From Serinus canaria (Eukaryota; Chordata; Aves; Passeriformes; Fringillidae): DNA of 64,000 nt. The stretch is taken from contig NC_066342.1 in assembly GCF_022539315.1 (NCBI RefSeq), forward strand, positions 16,943,346-17,007,345, written 5' to 3'. How positions within the stretch are numbered: the first letter of the stretch is position 1; the number at the start of each line of letters is the position of its first letter. Both the position numbers and the translations under genes were made by a program. The notes under the pieces were generated by a model. That model searched no databases and was not told the DNA's origin. It worked only from the letters and a program-made list of their open reading frames with translations. Positions 52,424 to 63,640 of the stretch are shown piece by piece.

Positions 52424-53476
52424 TTGCGGGCTCAGCCCGTCTGCCTGCTTTCAAACTCAGCGCTTTTCGCGGGCCGGTTCGGGTTTGGTTCGGAGGTTCC
52501 CGCTGGGGGTTGGAATGCCTGACTCCCCCTGCGTGCCCCAGCGGCGTTTGGGAGGTGGCTCCTGAGCATTCTGCCTCTCGTCCCCAGCCCTCAGGGGGTG
52601 GGGGTGGTACCGAGGGGCAGAAAGGAGGAACGCCTTTTGCATTTGCGTTGCAGAGGCAGGAGAAACAGTGGAAAGTGAGCATCGCGTGCTGGCTGTGGGG
52701 AAAGAACATCCCCCGACCTGAGATGAAGTTTCTTGGGAAAGCTTCTCTTCCCCAGCTGCTGGTCTGCACCGGTTCAGAGGGGATGAAGCGTTCGGTCACT
52801 CGTGCTGCCCAGGCATTGGTAGCAGGGTGCCAGGTTGTGAGACCACGGAGCTTGCTCCGTGGGCCGGGTCTGGGCTGATTGGCTCGGTTCCCTGGGCTAG
52901 GGCCTCCGCCCGGCCAGTGGCTGTTGTTTGGTTTAGGGGCATTGCTTCCCCCGTCAGGACCTGTGCCACCATTCTGTGAGCCAGGTCTGGGATCCCTGTT
53001 CCTTCCACGAGGGCCAGGGCCCCCGCAGGGCCTCAGTGGCTCCTCTCTGCTGCTGCTCTTTCAGACCAAAAAAAAAAAAAAAAAAAAAGAGTTGAGCGAG
53101 CTAGCGGCTCAAAAAGCATTGCAGAGCCAAAATTTTGCAAGCCTCTTTCAGGACCAAAAGGGACTTTCAGTGATGTCAAAGAGGAACATCTTCAGTTTGG
53201 ACTTTTTCCTGAAACTCAGCTGTTTGGACTTGAAGCAATGAACTTTCTTTGCACTGTTTTTGCATTTTCTTCTGTCTTAAGATTGTTTTGGTGATGTGAT
53301 GGAATTTGGTGTTTTGCAGTTGAAGAATTTCCCTGATGGTTCCACACAAGCATTTGATTGATGTTTTGATTGGCAACACTAAGCCTCTCAGATGCTTGTT
53401 CTTTCCTCTGCATGGCCCAGCAGATGAAATTGCAAACACTTTTCTTTTTAATTTATTTAAAATAAAAAGGGTGAGA
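52424..53476 (+). other. 3' internal region of the pol-less element, with A20 run and polypurine tract
   Basis: GC-rich to about 53060, then a run of about 20 A at 53069-53088, then AT-richer sequence without long frames. The polypurine tract aaataaaaagggtgaga lies at 53460-53476. The sharp change in composition at the A-run may mark a join between unrelated sequences. Confidence 0.6.
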
Positions 53477-53861
53477 TGTCACCGACATGTTTTATGAAAA
53501 ATCCTTTCCTTAGGATTTTTCCCTCCTGAGAAACTGAGAGGCCTCAGGAACAAACTGTAAACAATTCTTATCTGCTGCTGTGGAATGCAACAGGGGGAAT
53601 CTGTGATTGGCCTCATCTGGTTGTTTCTAATTAATGGCCAATCACAGTTCACCTGCCCAGACTGTCTTGGATAGAGACAAGCCTTTGTTATTCTTCCTAT
53701 TCTATTCTTAACTTAGCCTTCTAATGAAATCTATTCTTCTAATCTTTTAGTATAGTTTTAATATATTATATATCATAAAATAATAAATCAAGCCTTCTGA
53801 TACATGGAGTCAACTTTCTCATCTCTTCCATCATCCTGGGACCCTTGTGGACAATACCACA
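53477..53861 (+). mobile_element. 3' LTR of the pol-less element
   Basis: TGTCACCGACATGTTTTATG to GACAATACCACA, 385 bp, colinear with the 5' LTR. Confidence 0.95.
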
Positions 53862-53867
53862 ACCTAC

Positions 53868-54844
53868 TACCTTAGCAACTGGGGTGTTGGCTGCAGCCTG
53901 AGTGACTGCGGTAGCTGCTGATTTATCTCCCTAACCCCCTGCCTCTATCTGCTGCCCTACAGTATCTAGCACAGTGCTATAAGCATATGCCGGGGCCCAG
54001 CTTATTGCAATGACTTTTCGCTCCTTAGAGTCATTGTGGCACTTGTCTTTCATGTATTTCCCCACTTCAGCTGAGTTCTGTATTTGTTCATGAGAAAATT
54101 CCCAGGCTAGGAAATCAGAAAATTCCTTCAGGGTTCAGCCCATTCTTTCCCATTCTCCATACTGCTCAGGATTTTCTATACCTGGGCCTGCTCCTGGGTC
54201 AGGGGTCTCATCAGCCCCTCTGGACATCTCACCCCTCAATTTAGACAAGCTGCAAACCATACAGAGGAAGTTTACCAGATAAAATATCAGGAAAATGGTC
54301 TTTTTAACATTCAGGGGAAACTGAACTTTCTCAAAAAGTGATGTAACAGATTCAAAGGAGAAGAAGGAAAGGAAAGGCTGAAAGCTTCATCCCCTGCTCC
54401 TCCTCTAATAAACTGGGTGCATTTACTAATAAACCCCCAAAACATGCTACTGGAACTAGGACACAGGGTAGGATGAAGAAACAATAAACCATACATATCT
54501 TGAACAAACCTCTATACCTTTGTTAATTCCCTATAAATCATTATCACCATGGCCAACAAAATGAAAATCTGGACTCGTGCCCTTCTTCTGTAAAAACTAC
54601 GTGTTAGGTACAATACTAGAGCTATCCATGGATAAGAAAACAAACCTAGGGACTAGAAGGATATTATTACTTCAAAAAAGCTTAGCGACCAGAGAGACAT
54701 GAAAAGCTTAATCCAGACAGACAGTATAAATTTAAGCAATATGGCTACTTACTTCTTTATCTCACTACAGAATAAATAAAACCAAAATGCAGCAACAGGT
54801 TTTTTCCACTTTCTCAAACCCCGTGCTGGGGGCCAAAAAGTATT
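53868..54844 (-). pseudogene. gag: ERVL gag N-terminal region and leader (copy 2)
   Basis: Minus strand from 54330 to 53868 is colinear with the gag start of copy 1 (7384-8019), with the same order of hydrophobic start, PEQYGEWERMG-type region and low-complexity linker, but with more stops. 54331-54844 is leader. Next to the LTR the minus strand reads ttggcccccagcac, the primer-site position. Confidence 0.65.
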
Positions 54845-55580
54845 TGCCTTGGTTTAGGGCAAAGTTTAGGAGGAGACCTCTGAAGTGGTCTCCTCTAGAA
54901 ATTAAATTTAACCGGCCCTTTCCCCATTCGGTTTGGGAGGTAAATTTTTTTCAAGAAAAGTGGAAAAAACTGTTTATTTACCAAGCAAAGTATTCACAAA
55001 CATGAAAAAATTAATAATTTTAAACAATGAAAGTGTCGCTATCGGACACGAAAGAACCAGACGCACACTTTTGCTCTGAGGTGAAGAGCAAAAGAGAAAG
55101 TTTATTTTCTGACCCCAATATTTATAGTTTTCCAAAAGTGACAGTGGATTGGAGGGTGACAGTGCCACCTCTCCAATGCCACTGGACAAACTACCAGTCC
55201 ATCAAGTTTCTCCTCCTCCATAAAGAAATGCAAAACAATGTGTTATCTACAGAAAGTGTGTGAGAAAGTTCTCCACAAGGAGGTAAACATCAGAAGGCTT
55301 AGAAAATATTAGAAAATCAGGGCGACATGAAAGCTCTCGTTGTTTTGAAGAGATGGCAAATTCAGAAAGTCCTGTGGATCAGAGAGACAGAGAGACTCCT
55401 TTTTGTGGGTGTGTCTTCAGCTTTCTCTCCATCTCTTCGGGGCTCAGATCTCTCTCTCCAGGGCTCGGGTCTGGTGCCCCGGCCCTGGGCTAAACAGATG
55501 AATGGGGATATCAGCATCATAAAGTCACCCCTGGACACCCTCTTACTATGCTGGCCTTTGTGTCCATGACATTCGTGACA
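54845..55580 (-). mobile_element. 5' LTR of ERVL copy 2, with nested LTR
   Basis: Plus strand starts TGCCTTGGTTTAGGGC; minus-strand ttggtaaataaacag (about 54975) is the poly(A) region, matching the outer ends of palindrome 1 (10212-11309). The U3 end is put at 55580 (cattcgtgaca) tentatively. A solo LTR is inserted at 55034. Confidence 0.6.
55034..55327 (-). mobile_element. Solo LTR, 294 bp, with perfect 6-bp target duplication
   Basis: TGTCGCTATCGG to CAGGGCGACA, flanked by tgaaag (55028-55033, 55328-55333). Minus-strand TATA (actataaat, about 55125) and AATAAA (about 55098). Confidence 0.95.
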
Positions 55581-55993
55581 GCAATCCCCACCTTCTGGAT
55601 CCCCATCTTCTGAATCTATATTTGGATATACCTTCCAAGGGATGTCTACCAATTTACCTAGGTCCTCCTTCACTTCCAACTTTTGCAGTGTGGGAACTGT
55701 GCCAAACACCTGGCATCCTGACCAAGGTTAGAACAAGAAAATGTTAACCTAAAGGCCCTGCTAATTGTGCATGGCTGAAGGATGCTGTGGAATCTCATTT
55801 CTGGGTGGAAAACCACCATATGAGTATGACCGTGTGGCTTATCATGACTGAAAACAATCACATGCATGGAATGCTTGAGACATGTTTTGTGTGTTGCAAA
55901 ATTAGCAAGATTCAGTAGGGACCAATTAGAAGGCAGCGGTTTATCTGTAACAAGATTAAATAAAAGGGAGCTTGTAGCATTGGAGTCCCTGGG
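55581..55993. other. Unassigned; possible LTR 5' part
   Basis: A minus-strand frame (55709-55362) crosses the supposed LTR end but matches nothing I know. Near 55955 the plus strand has gattaaataaaagggag, a possible promoter or poly(A) region of the LTR whose tail is at 56478-56714. Confidence 0.35.
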
Positions 55994-56474
55994 TGGTGAT
56001 TTGTGGAAAAAAATAATTCCAAGACTTGTAAAAGTTGCAAAGCTGGTGTGTTTATTACAGTGCTGGACGCATGTGGGGATCGTTCCCCCTAAAGGACATG
56101 TGCACCCCTGAGAATTCTCGATCTTTTTTTATCCCCCCTTACTGGTACATATGCATAGAGTTTCACAATAGGTTCATGCATATTCATTTTACTGGTTTCG
56201 GGTAACAACTTGCAATTAGTCCTTGTACAGAGACCTCTCTGGTCACTTTGTCTGTCTCTTGCAGACTCAGCTTTGGCTCTTCACCTTTGTTTCAAAGTTC
56301 AAGGGGCCCCTCTTATCTCTTTAGCTTGGAGTGTAGCAGAGCTAACAGACGAAACAAATTAAAACAGCATATTTCACCTATGCTAGCAAGCTACAGACTT
56401 AATAATTCAAAGCATCACATTTCACCTAAATCTGAAATGGATTTCTACCCTGTAAAATTTCCACTCTGTTTCAG
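55994..56474 (-). mobile_element. LTR, family of 28324-28816, minus strand
   Basis: Minus strand starts CTGAAACAGAGTGG and ends CACAAATCACCA. AATAAA near 56048 on the minus strand. A tggg duplication (55990-55993, 56475-56478) is possible. Confidence 0.75.
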
Positions 56475-56477
56475 TGG

Positions 56478-56714
56478 GCAAGGATAGGTTGGATTCAATC
56501 TACACGGGGACCCTCAGCCAATGTCATTCAGCCCTAAATGCAGATGTGTGTCATTGGCCAGAGAACTGGATGGGGCTAAGACCTCAGTGAATCACATCTG
56601 TAATTTGAGCTCCTATAAGAGGAGCTGTGGGAATAAACTCTAGGCTGTTTGTCACAAGAACTCTGGAGTGTGAGTTGTCTCTGTCTCCGACCCACACTCC
56701 CCATTTATGTTACA
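56478..56714 (+). mobile_element. LTR 3' part (promoter to U5)
   Basis: Contains ctcctataagagg (TATA, about 56612), ggaataaactc (AATAAA, 56631) and ends CATTTATGTTACA. Its 5' part may lie left of the minus-strand LTR at 55994. Confidence 0.6.
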
Positions 56715-56738
56715 TGCAACCCCATCACGTTGGGATTG

Positions 56739-57118
56739 TTAGCGCTCAGGAACACATAATCACGGAATGATTATATGCAGATGCTTTTATTGAAGAGCTC
56801 TGGGTGTCAGGGGTGCAGACCTAAATCTGACTCCAACATGGGTTGGGGATGAACATGTTCTTATACCCTTATCATTATATAACTACATATTAATTATTAA
56901 ACTTATATTGTTCTATTGTATACATTGATTTCATCCAAACATGGACTTCTGTAATTTCCATCAAACCCCCCAACATAGTTTCTGATGATTTTTGTTACGA
57001 TTAAACAACAATTATATCTAATTACCAAACCATCCTCGCATCTAACAATCATATAATTTATCATAGTCATTAAATGATTATACAGGTGCAGTTTTGCATG
57101 ATCCAGTAAAGCCTAACA
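56739..57118 (-). mobile_element. LTR candidate, minus strand
   Basis: Inverted ends TGTTAGCGCTC and AAAGCCTAACA; minus-strand AATAAA near 56789. No target duplication found. Confidence 0.55.
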
Positions 57119-57236
57119 TTTCCCAGGGCCTGCCAGGCCCAACCTTTCCTTCCAACCCCCCCTGAATATCCCATGATTTTAGAAACATTTTATCCCTATA
57201 CTATCAGGATCACCCCATATTAAGTGAGGGGCCATG

Positions 57237-57560
57237 TGTTTTGTGGGGTTGGTGGTCAGAGACAGGGACAACACACACCCCAATGTCCATGTGGCAATAG
57301 CAAGAGTTTATTGTATGAACCCCTCTTTATAATGGGAGATTGAAAAACCCAGTCTGGATAGATCATTGGTCTGATCTTTGACACCGCCCAGCTCCCGGAG
57401 CAGTCAGATGTCTGCAGGTTAGTATGGAATGCAATTGGTTGAGGTTCCTGTCTGTCAGCCATGTGGCCGCTTTATGGAACTGGGTGGGTTTCTTTTTTAT
57501 AGCCAAATTAATTGCTGAGTACAAGCCAGCTTGTACTGTGACATACTGGGACATCTAGAC
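57237..57560 (-). mobile_element. LTR candidate, minus strand, ends unsure
   Basis: Minus strand has tataaaaaagaaacc near 57497, cattataaag near 57335 and AATAAA near 57312, an LTR-like promoter and poly(A) layout. I cannot fix either end. Confidence 0.45.
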
Positions 57561-57761
57561 TGCATCAGTGTGTTATTTCCATTGCTGATATATCTATTTT
57601 TATTTTTAGATTTTCCTTTGCATTTTAACTCATCACCAATATTTAGAATGGATTTTTTTACGAAATACACCTAAGAAACTATCACTACCCTGACAGAGCT
57701 TTATGCATCTTTTCAAAGGGCAGAACCCACATTGTGCAGTTGATGGGACGTGATCTGGAAG

Positions 57762-58362
57762 TGTTGGGGAAGATGAAACAAGAAAGCCTTATAAATATGA
57801 TTGCCTGGCAAAAGATTTCGAGAATATGGAAACTATAAGCGAGATTGAAATGAAAGCAAGCTTTGAGATACCTTAGTTACTGAACAACTGGAAAACAATG
57901 GTGTGGCCAGCTGAAGGTAATCCCCTTTTGATTAAACAATACCCTCTGCTTGCAGACAGGTCCAAGGGTCAGAGAAGACCCTACTAACTTGGCAGAAGGG
58001 GCCCAAAGAGTAGTTTTTAGGATTTAAAATGTAACACAGTATGGTAATGTAATGATTCTTATAGGCTGTATGTAAATGCTATAGGATTTGTGTCTTGCAC
58101 TAGATTGGTTAGTGAAAATTAGAATATTCAGCACAGAAGAAGATTTATTGTATTGTAATGGGAACTTTGCTCTCTTTTCCTTTTGCTCTTATTCTTCGCC
58201 CTCTCTCTCTCTCTTTTGGGCCTGCTCCGAGCTGCGGCTGGCGGTTCCAAGCAGGGTCCCTGCACCCACGCCCTTTGCAATAAACCACAAGTTCCAAGAC
58301 CTGGCTTCAGAGATCTCTCATCTCTGTCTGTCCCGACCGTCCTACCCACCATTGCTACTACA
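57762..58362 (+). mobile_element. Solo LTR with perfect 5-bp target duplication
   Basis: TGTTGGGGAAGATG to ATTGCTACTACA, flanked by ggaag (57757-57761, 58363-58367). AATAAA near 58278 and a U5 with 'cagagatctctcatctctgt'. It splits a class II pol relic. Confidence 0.9.
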
Positions 58363-58389
58363 GGAAGTTTTTAATTTATCACTGTTTCT

Positions 58390-58850
58390 TGACAGTTAAT
58401 GAATATTTGTTACGAAGTTCAGATATTTTTCATATAGCATTGGCAGATTTTGTAGGACAGATTTCTTTCTCTTTACCTTCACACAAACTATTGCAAAATG
58501 TTGTTCACTTGCCTTTAACACTACAAGCTATTGTGTACTGAAACCCTATTCCTAGTGCATGTAATGTTTTTATTGACTGATTAGGAAACACAGAAAAGAC
58601 AGTCGTTACATGGCAAGAAGATTGTGAACAGAAATACCGAAAAAATCAAAAAAGTGGTTCCACTCAACTATTTTTAGGCAAGAAGTAGTCAATATAAATA
58701 TTGATTCTGAATATGATGTTAATGTCATAACATTAATACATGGCACTTTTATAAAGAAAATTAGCTGTAAGATATTGTTTAATGTTATCCATATACATTC
58801 CTTTGGTCGTTAGTGGTTTGATTATGTTACCATTGGTTATTTAGCTAAAA
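58390..58850 (+). pseudogene. pol: Class II pol relic: connection and RNase H
   Basis: One frame with several stops reads a betaretroviral connection domain (SSDIFHIALADFVGQIS, SHKLLQ) and an RNase H start (CNVFID then LGNTEKTVVTWQ). Near 58690-58800 another stretch resembles the second RNase H aspartate region (NIDSEYDVNVITLIH). The target duplication at 57757/58363 places the upstream RT before 57757, where it is not recognisable. Confidence 0.6.
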
Positions 58851-58989
58851 ATAGATGACAAAGCCAAACAGTCTGCTTTGCAACTTTTAGATAACCTTCT
58901 GTATTTATCTGCAAGAAATGTACCATTTAAAGAAACTTTCACAACTGAAATTAATCGAGGTTTGTTTGTAGGATATTTTAGGGACAACC

Positions 58990-59475
58990 CTCCCAGTCAA
59001 GGCCTAGGCTCTGGTCAAGCCCTGGCCCTGGCTGGTCAGGGGGCATGCGATCAGATCCAGGTGTTTCTCCACTAAAAATATAATTGAGTCACTTTGACTT
59101 TCTGATTTGGGCTTAAGGAAGCTGGACCCACTTTCAGGGTAAACTTGGAAATTGTACCTGAGAAGGGTTCTCCAGGTCCTTGCTGTGAAATGAGGCTCCC
59201 TAGCGATTGCAGACTCTGGATGATGGTAAAGCATTTAGGCAATTGGTGATATATCTTTCTAAATGACTATCCTTTCTCTCATGTAATAATGATTACATGT
59301 ATTACCTTGCTTATTTTGGCTTGGTGCTAAAGCTGAGCACATAATAAGCTTATTGTTTTATTACATGTATTGTTTTACTTTTGTGTTGCTTTAATATTCA
59401 TAGTAAAATAAGAAGCACATGTTGTTAAAACAAAAAAGCTGGAATATGGCTCCTCAAGAACAATTAGAGAATGTA
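58990..59475. other. Unassigned
   Basis: No supported feature. It separates the RNase H relic from the integrase end and probably contains another decayed repeat, with palindromic-looking acatgtaat/attacatgt pieces near 59283-59300. Confidence 0.35.
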
Positions 59476-59706
59476 ATAGTTACACTATTTTTTTGAATGC
59501 AGATCATGAGTCTCAATCCCCAGCAGAGCAATACACAATTGGGTGTGCAATGGCAAGGTCCAGATGATTTATTAACCTGAGGGTCAGGGTACGCATGTGT
59601 ACTATGGCCGACAGGTCTGAAGTGGTTACCCGCTCCTCTGGTAAAACCATACCATGAGCTAGAAAGACCAGTCCAACAACCCAATACCCCAGCTGAAGAC
59701 ACTGTC
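59476..59706 (+). pseudogene. pol: Class II integrase C-terminus relic
   Basis: The plus frame reads VQWQGPDDLLT, a stop, then GSGYACVLWPTGLKWLP and VKPYHE, the betaretroviral integrase C-terminal domain also seen at 2195 and 45410. The start codon of env follows shortly after. Confidence 0.75.
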
Positions 59707-60320
59707 AGTAGTGATGAAGAGGCAATTCACAACACCAGCCCCCAGCAAACAGATGAACCCTGAGATAACATGGGGGACACTGAAGCAACTACAAGAAAGA
59801 GCTGAAATCCTGACGCATGGTGTAGGAGTGGCACCAACCCCAGAGAACACCTTCCTGGCCCACCTAGCAATAGTAGCTAGAAGAAGTTTATTCTGTTTTC
59901 TTTTTTCATGCCTTTGGCAACTGCAGAACAGGTATTTTTGGCATACATTGTTGACCCTCCCATTTTTAGATCGCTTACATAGTGAGATGCTGAACTACCC
60001 ATAGCAAGTAAAGATACAAACTGGACAGGAGGCATTTGGCTTCCACCACTGGGACCCTTGAAAGAAAATATAAAATGGATCTAAATTAATGGTTCCCAAG
60101 CATTTTACACTGAGTTGCCCCCAATTTGCATTGCTAAAAACCCTATCCCGAGCTGCCTTGATTTTACAGGAAAGTTTCACTTACACTATCAAGACAGTGA
60201 GAACACCCAAAAACACTCAGCATATCTTACTTTTGTGTCTATATCAGGCATTAATAGAAGCAATAGAAGCAACATGATGAGCATGTTGGCCACAGCAGCT
60301 TGTAGTATCCCATGAACTCC
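59707..60320 (+). pseudogene. env: Class II env surface-subunit relic (beta-type)
   Basis: Frames with stops read a hydrophobic signal-like segment, then QVFLAYIVDPPIFRSLT and NGSQAFYTELPPICIAKNP. The second resembles the MMTV-like beta-type surface subunit and not the CX6CC type at 2960 and 45624. Ends near 60320 before G/C-rich sequence. Confidence 0.65.
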
Positions 60321-60339
60321 CTCCCCGCCCCCCGCCCCC

Positions 60340-60765
60340 CGCCAATTCCCAAGGGCATTGCACCATAGAGTTCATTCCTCCTGGGGGAAAAGACAAGACT
60401 TCCCCATGGACTTTGTCTCACTGATCCCTATATTTTGTAACCTACTCTGCTTTCTCCTTTCACTGTTCCCTCATTGGTTGGATACTCCTGGTGGCTGCGC
60501 CCTCTCCCCTGGAGACCAATCCCCTTTGCCCTGCCCTTAGCTCTGCCCCCCACCCCTTCCCCTTTTTAAGCTGCCTACACCATGTGGTTGCTCTCTCTTT
60601 CTTGCCAGGTTCCCATCAGCCACCACATGTAATATCTCGTTGAAATGAAACCTTGCAAAAAGGAGCCTTCTGCCTCTCTCACTGAGCCAGCTGTGGTGAG
60701 TGTTGTTTAGGGATCTGACTGCATTGCCTGAATAATAACCCAACCTGCTTTTCTACAGGAGAGGT
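60340..60765 (+). mobile_element. LTR candidate
   Basis: Contains an ATTGG box (60474), a TTTTTAAG promoter-like box (60562), and 'gcaaaaaggagccttctgcc' followed by ctcactgagcc, an R-U5-like end. Clear ends and target duplication were not found. Confidence 0.45.
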
Positions 60766-61565
60766 TTGTTGGGAACAGATAATAGGCAGCAGCACCCACA
60801 ATTCAAGTCCCACATTTTTACCAGTTCATCTTCCCATTTGAAAAATTCGTTGGTGTGTCAAAGGTTAATTGGCTTTCAAGTAGGCTACGTACTTGTAGTA
60901 GTTTTGCTTTGCCAATTTAAGATTTCACTAATTTTGAGATTTCCCAACCAATGCACTTATGAGTGTGATGGGTTTCAGTGCCAGCCAATCACCTACGCAC
61001 TCACTTCCTGCTGTGAGATGGGAAGATAGGATTAGGAGAAAGGCAAAGCAGGCTCAAAACCTTTAAAAGGGTATAAAGAAAATTTTATATATAGAAACTA
61101 AAAAAGAAAAAAAAGTAGTAAGAATTAAAACAAACCCTGTAGAACAATTCTCTTCCCCCCACAACCTTTTCTTTCCCACTGACAATGTAAAGAAACAAAT
61201 CCTAAAATTTCTAGTCAGTTTACTACTTCTAAAATAGTCTTTCTTCAGTTCACTTCGGGAGACAAGTCCCTCTTGTTAATGTTATGGAGACTTCTCCACA
61301 AAAGAGAAAAAAACAGTTCTCTAGTGGCTCTCAATTTCCTCACCGATAACAGCTGCCTGGGGAACCCTGCCATTGTGAAGCCCCTCCCATTTTCCACAAG
61401 CCATCTCACAGCTTGTCGATGGGTCATGTCAACTTATGGGGTATTGTTTTAAAGATGAGTTTTTCAAAGGCAAAAGTTCTTATTATCTATCTCTAAAATC
61501 ATCTTCATCCCTGGAAACAGAGATCTGGGAATACAGGACTACACTTCTCTCTTTCTCTCCCAAGG
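60766..61565. other. Unassigned
   Basis: An LTR-like gtgatgggtttcagtgccag start occurs at 60967 and 'cagcttgtcgatgggtcatg' near 61410, but I cannot pair them. No coding frame supported. Confidence 0.35.
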
Positions 61566-61976
61566 TGTGTTGCAGACTGGTAAAAGGTGTAATAAAAGAA
61601 AAGTCTTACAAAATATGGATTGGGTCCTGCTACTTTTGCTAAGCTAACAATAGCTTGCAAGTTCCCATGCAAAACAATCTTATGTATGAAAAGTTCCTTA
61701 ACACAACAACCTATTACTGGGGAGAAAAACAAGTCTGCACCTGCATAAACAGTGGCTCTGTTCAGTGAGAACCCACAAAGGAAAAAATGTAAATATCTGA
61801 ATCTTAGCACGAACACACAAATCACCTTCTGACCAATTAATGAAGTAGTAAAAAAACTACTAGCCAATTGGTGTTGCACACGAGGTCTGTGAAAACTGTA
61901 TAAAATGAGTTATGTGAATAAAGAATTTGGTTTTTTTGCATGAAGAAAATGGAGTCACAGTTGATTTGTTGCAACA
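61566..61976 (+). mobile_element. 5' LTR of a tRNA-Trp-primed (alpharetrovirus-like) element
   Basis: Tentative start TGTGTTGCAGACTGG; ends GATTTGTTGCAACA. TATA (actgtataaaatg, about 61898) and AATAAA (61918) are well placed, followed directly by a primer site. Confidence 0.7.
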
Positions 61977-61978
61977 TC

Positions 61979-62285
61979 TGGTGACAGCCGGACATGATCA
62001 CGAACAAACAGCCTGCCACAAAAGAGACCTGATAACAAACTAACAGCCTGCTGCAAAAAAGTATGTGAAACGACCAGCTGACAAAGAGGAGACAAGCCAA
62101 GTCGGCCACCGGACCAGGCAAATACACAAATTGTGAAAGGAAGACTGCAGCCAGCTGTGGGACCAGCTAAGATATAGTGAGCTGCAGCCCGTAGCGAGAT
62201 GGAACTCAGAAACAGAATACGCAAAGTCTTGAAAACACAGCCACAGCCCAGGCTGTGGAAGAAACACAAAAAGAAGCAACCCAAC
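61979..62285 (+). other. Primer site and leader of the same element, truncated
   Basis: tggtgacagccggacatgat at 61979 resembles the Trp-tRNA site with a small insertion. The leader contains repeats of gcctgc(c/t)(a/g)caaaa and stops at the class I LTR at 62286. Confidence 0.6.
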
Positions 62286-62727
62286 TGTGAGAAACGACCC
62301 TCACTTTTATAATTTTAAAGGGTTTATTAAACTTTAACAAAAATACAACAAAAGGACCGAATAAGGAAAAATCGCAGCGCTGGGAGTCCCTGTGGCTATC
62401 AGCCACATGCTCCTCTACAAAATGGATGCTCTGCCTTTTATATCGTTAGCCCCCTCCCAAAGTTTTGTCAGTCAACTTCTTCTCTGCTGTCCATTGGTGG
62501 ACTTTACTTTCTTACATCTTGATTGGAGGTCAGGTGTTGTTACACCGCGCCTCCTGGTAACAAGCTGGCCTTCCCCAAATGTCCTGACTACTAAGACTAT
62601 TACAAGGGGGAGAAGAAAGAGGACTATGGGAGGACATAATACAATAACTTTACTATACATTTTAACATCCACATAATATCTATCTCTTAATTGTGAGAGC
62701 CAACTATTACATTACTCATCTATAAGA
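62286..62727 (-). mobile_element. 3' LTR of a second class I provirus, minus strand
   Basis: Minus strand runs CTTATAGATGAGTAATG to CGTTTCTCACA, same family as the 15-26 kb provirus. It is preceded on the minus strand by the polypurine tract gaaaaggggggtt (62728-62740). Confidence 0.85.
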
Positions 62728-63640
62728 AACCCCCCTTTTCTATAAGTCATTCGGTTCGAACAATTAATTCTCATTTTTGATTCTGATAATCTACTGTTAC
62801 TTCTCAAAAAAAAAGATATAATAAAAGAACTATTTTTACTAGCATCTGTTGATGTGGGTGAGGACAGTGGGAACAGAAAAGAAATCTTAGATTTTCTTTA
62901 GACATACTTATTTAGAATGGACAAAATGGGATCTCAGAGTTACAGTATAGCCTTTTTACTCCCATCTACTGTGCCTATGGGGTTGCTACTCATAGCACAT
63001 GTATCTTAGTGGTGAGTACAGAGGCCAACTCAGTCTTGCCCTTTAGTCTCTGTTGAATTAAGAGACGACTGAGGAATGACAGAGGTCTGGTATGGCTTTC
63101 TTGTTCCCACCTTACCATGCCTACGGAATTGCTGCCCGCAGCAGGGGCATAATCTTCTCAGTGGCAAACACAGGGGCCAACTTGGTCTTGCCTTCTATTT
63201 CCTGTTTTACTTTACTTGTTGGTTCTTAAAGAAACTGCCCCAATACCTCTTACAGTTCCCTGTATACGTCCCCTCAACAGATGCTTGTAATTCTTATCTA
63301 TTAAAATAGAACAATTACATAAATAAATGATACTGTTTAAACTCCCTGCCCAAAGTATTAGTTAAAACAATCTTCAAGCTGGTTGGTGGAAGCTTGACTT
63401 TACTTTTCAAATGTCTTTGAGCTTCTTTGGCTATTTCTCACCTGGTCTGGATGTTACAGTCTATTCTTTGGGTTCTTTTACTGGGCCTTTAATTCTGTTG
63501 ACACGAGTCCACTCCTGCTCTGCGGTTCATACAGTTGATTCAGTGGTTAGCAGTACCTGAAAGGGACTTCTCCACTGAGGGGTTAAACTGAAGATAATAT
63601 ACATAGCACTGCTTCATATGTTTGAGTCTTTAAGTAGTTA
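62728..63640 (-). pseudogene. pol: 3' internal end of the second class I provirus: integrase C-terminus and paired repeats
   Basis: Minus strand from about 63575 reads the integrase C-terminal segment that matches 24118-24300 of the first provirus, including the 'gacaagttaaaggcccagta'-type join to the non-coding region. The two direct-repeat blocks are at 63083-63195 and 62937-63043. No env. Stops are present. Confidence 0.8.

Larger units (their letters stand above)
50375..53861 (+). mobile_element. Complete LTR element without pol, tRNA-Trp-like primer
   Basis: Two LTRs (50375-50760, 53477-53861) with about 15-20 differences by eye bound a 2.7-kb internal region. Flanks are acctac on both sides (50369-50374, 53862-53867), a perfect 6-bp target duplication, and ERVL gag is contiguous outside. 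Internal sequence has a primer site and polypurine tract but no protease, RT or integrase motif that I can see. It must have been mobilised by another element's enzymes. Confidence 0.95.

Noticed and set aside
55362..55709. A 115-codon minus-strand frame with a Cys/His pair (CCHECHGHK)
   Set aside because: It looked like a zinc knuckle, but spacing does not fit CCHC, the frame crosses a probable LTR boundary and no neighbouring gag sequence supports it.
58396..58959. Three open segments with splice-site-like borders, looking like exons of a host gene
   Set aside because: The first two are in the same frame without an intron of normal length and read as a betaretroviral connection domain and RNase H. 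The third (58855-58959) has no match that I know and weak acceptor context.
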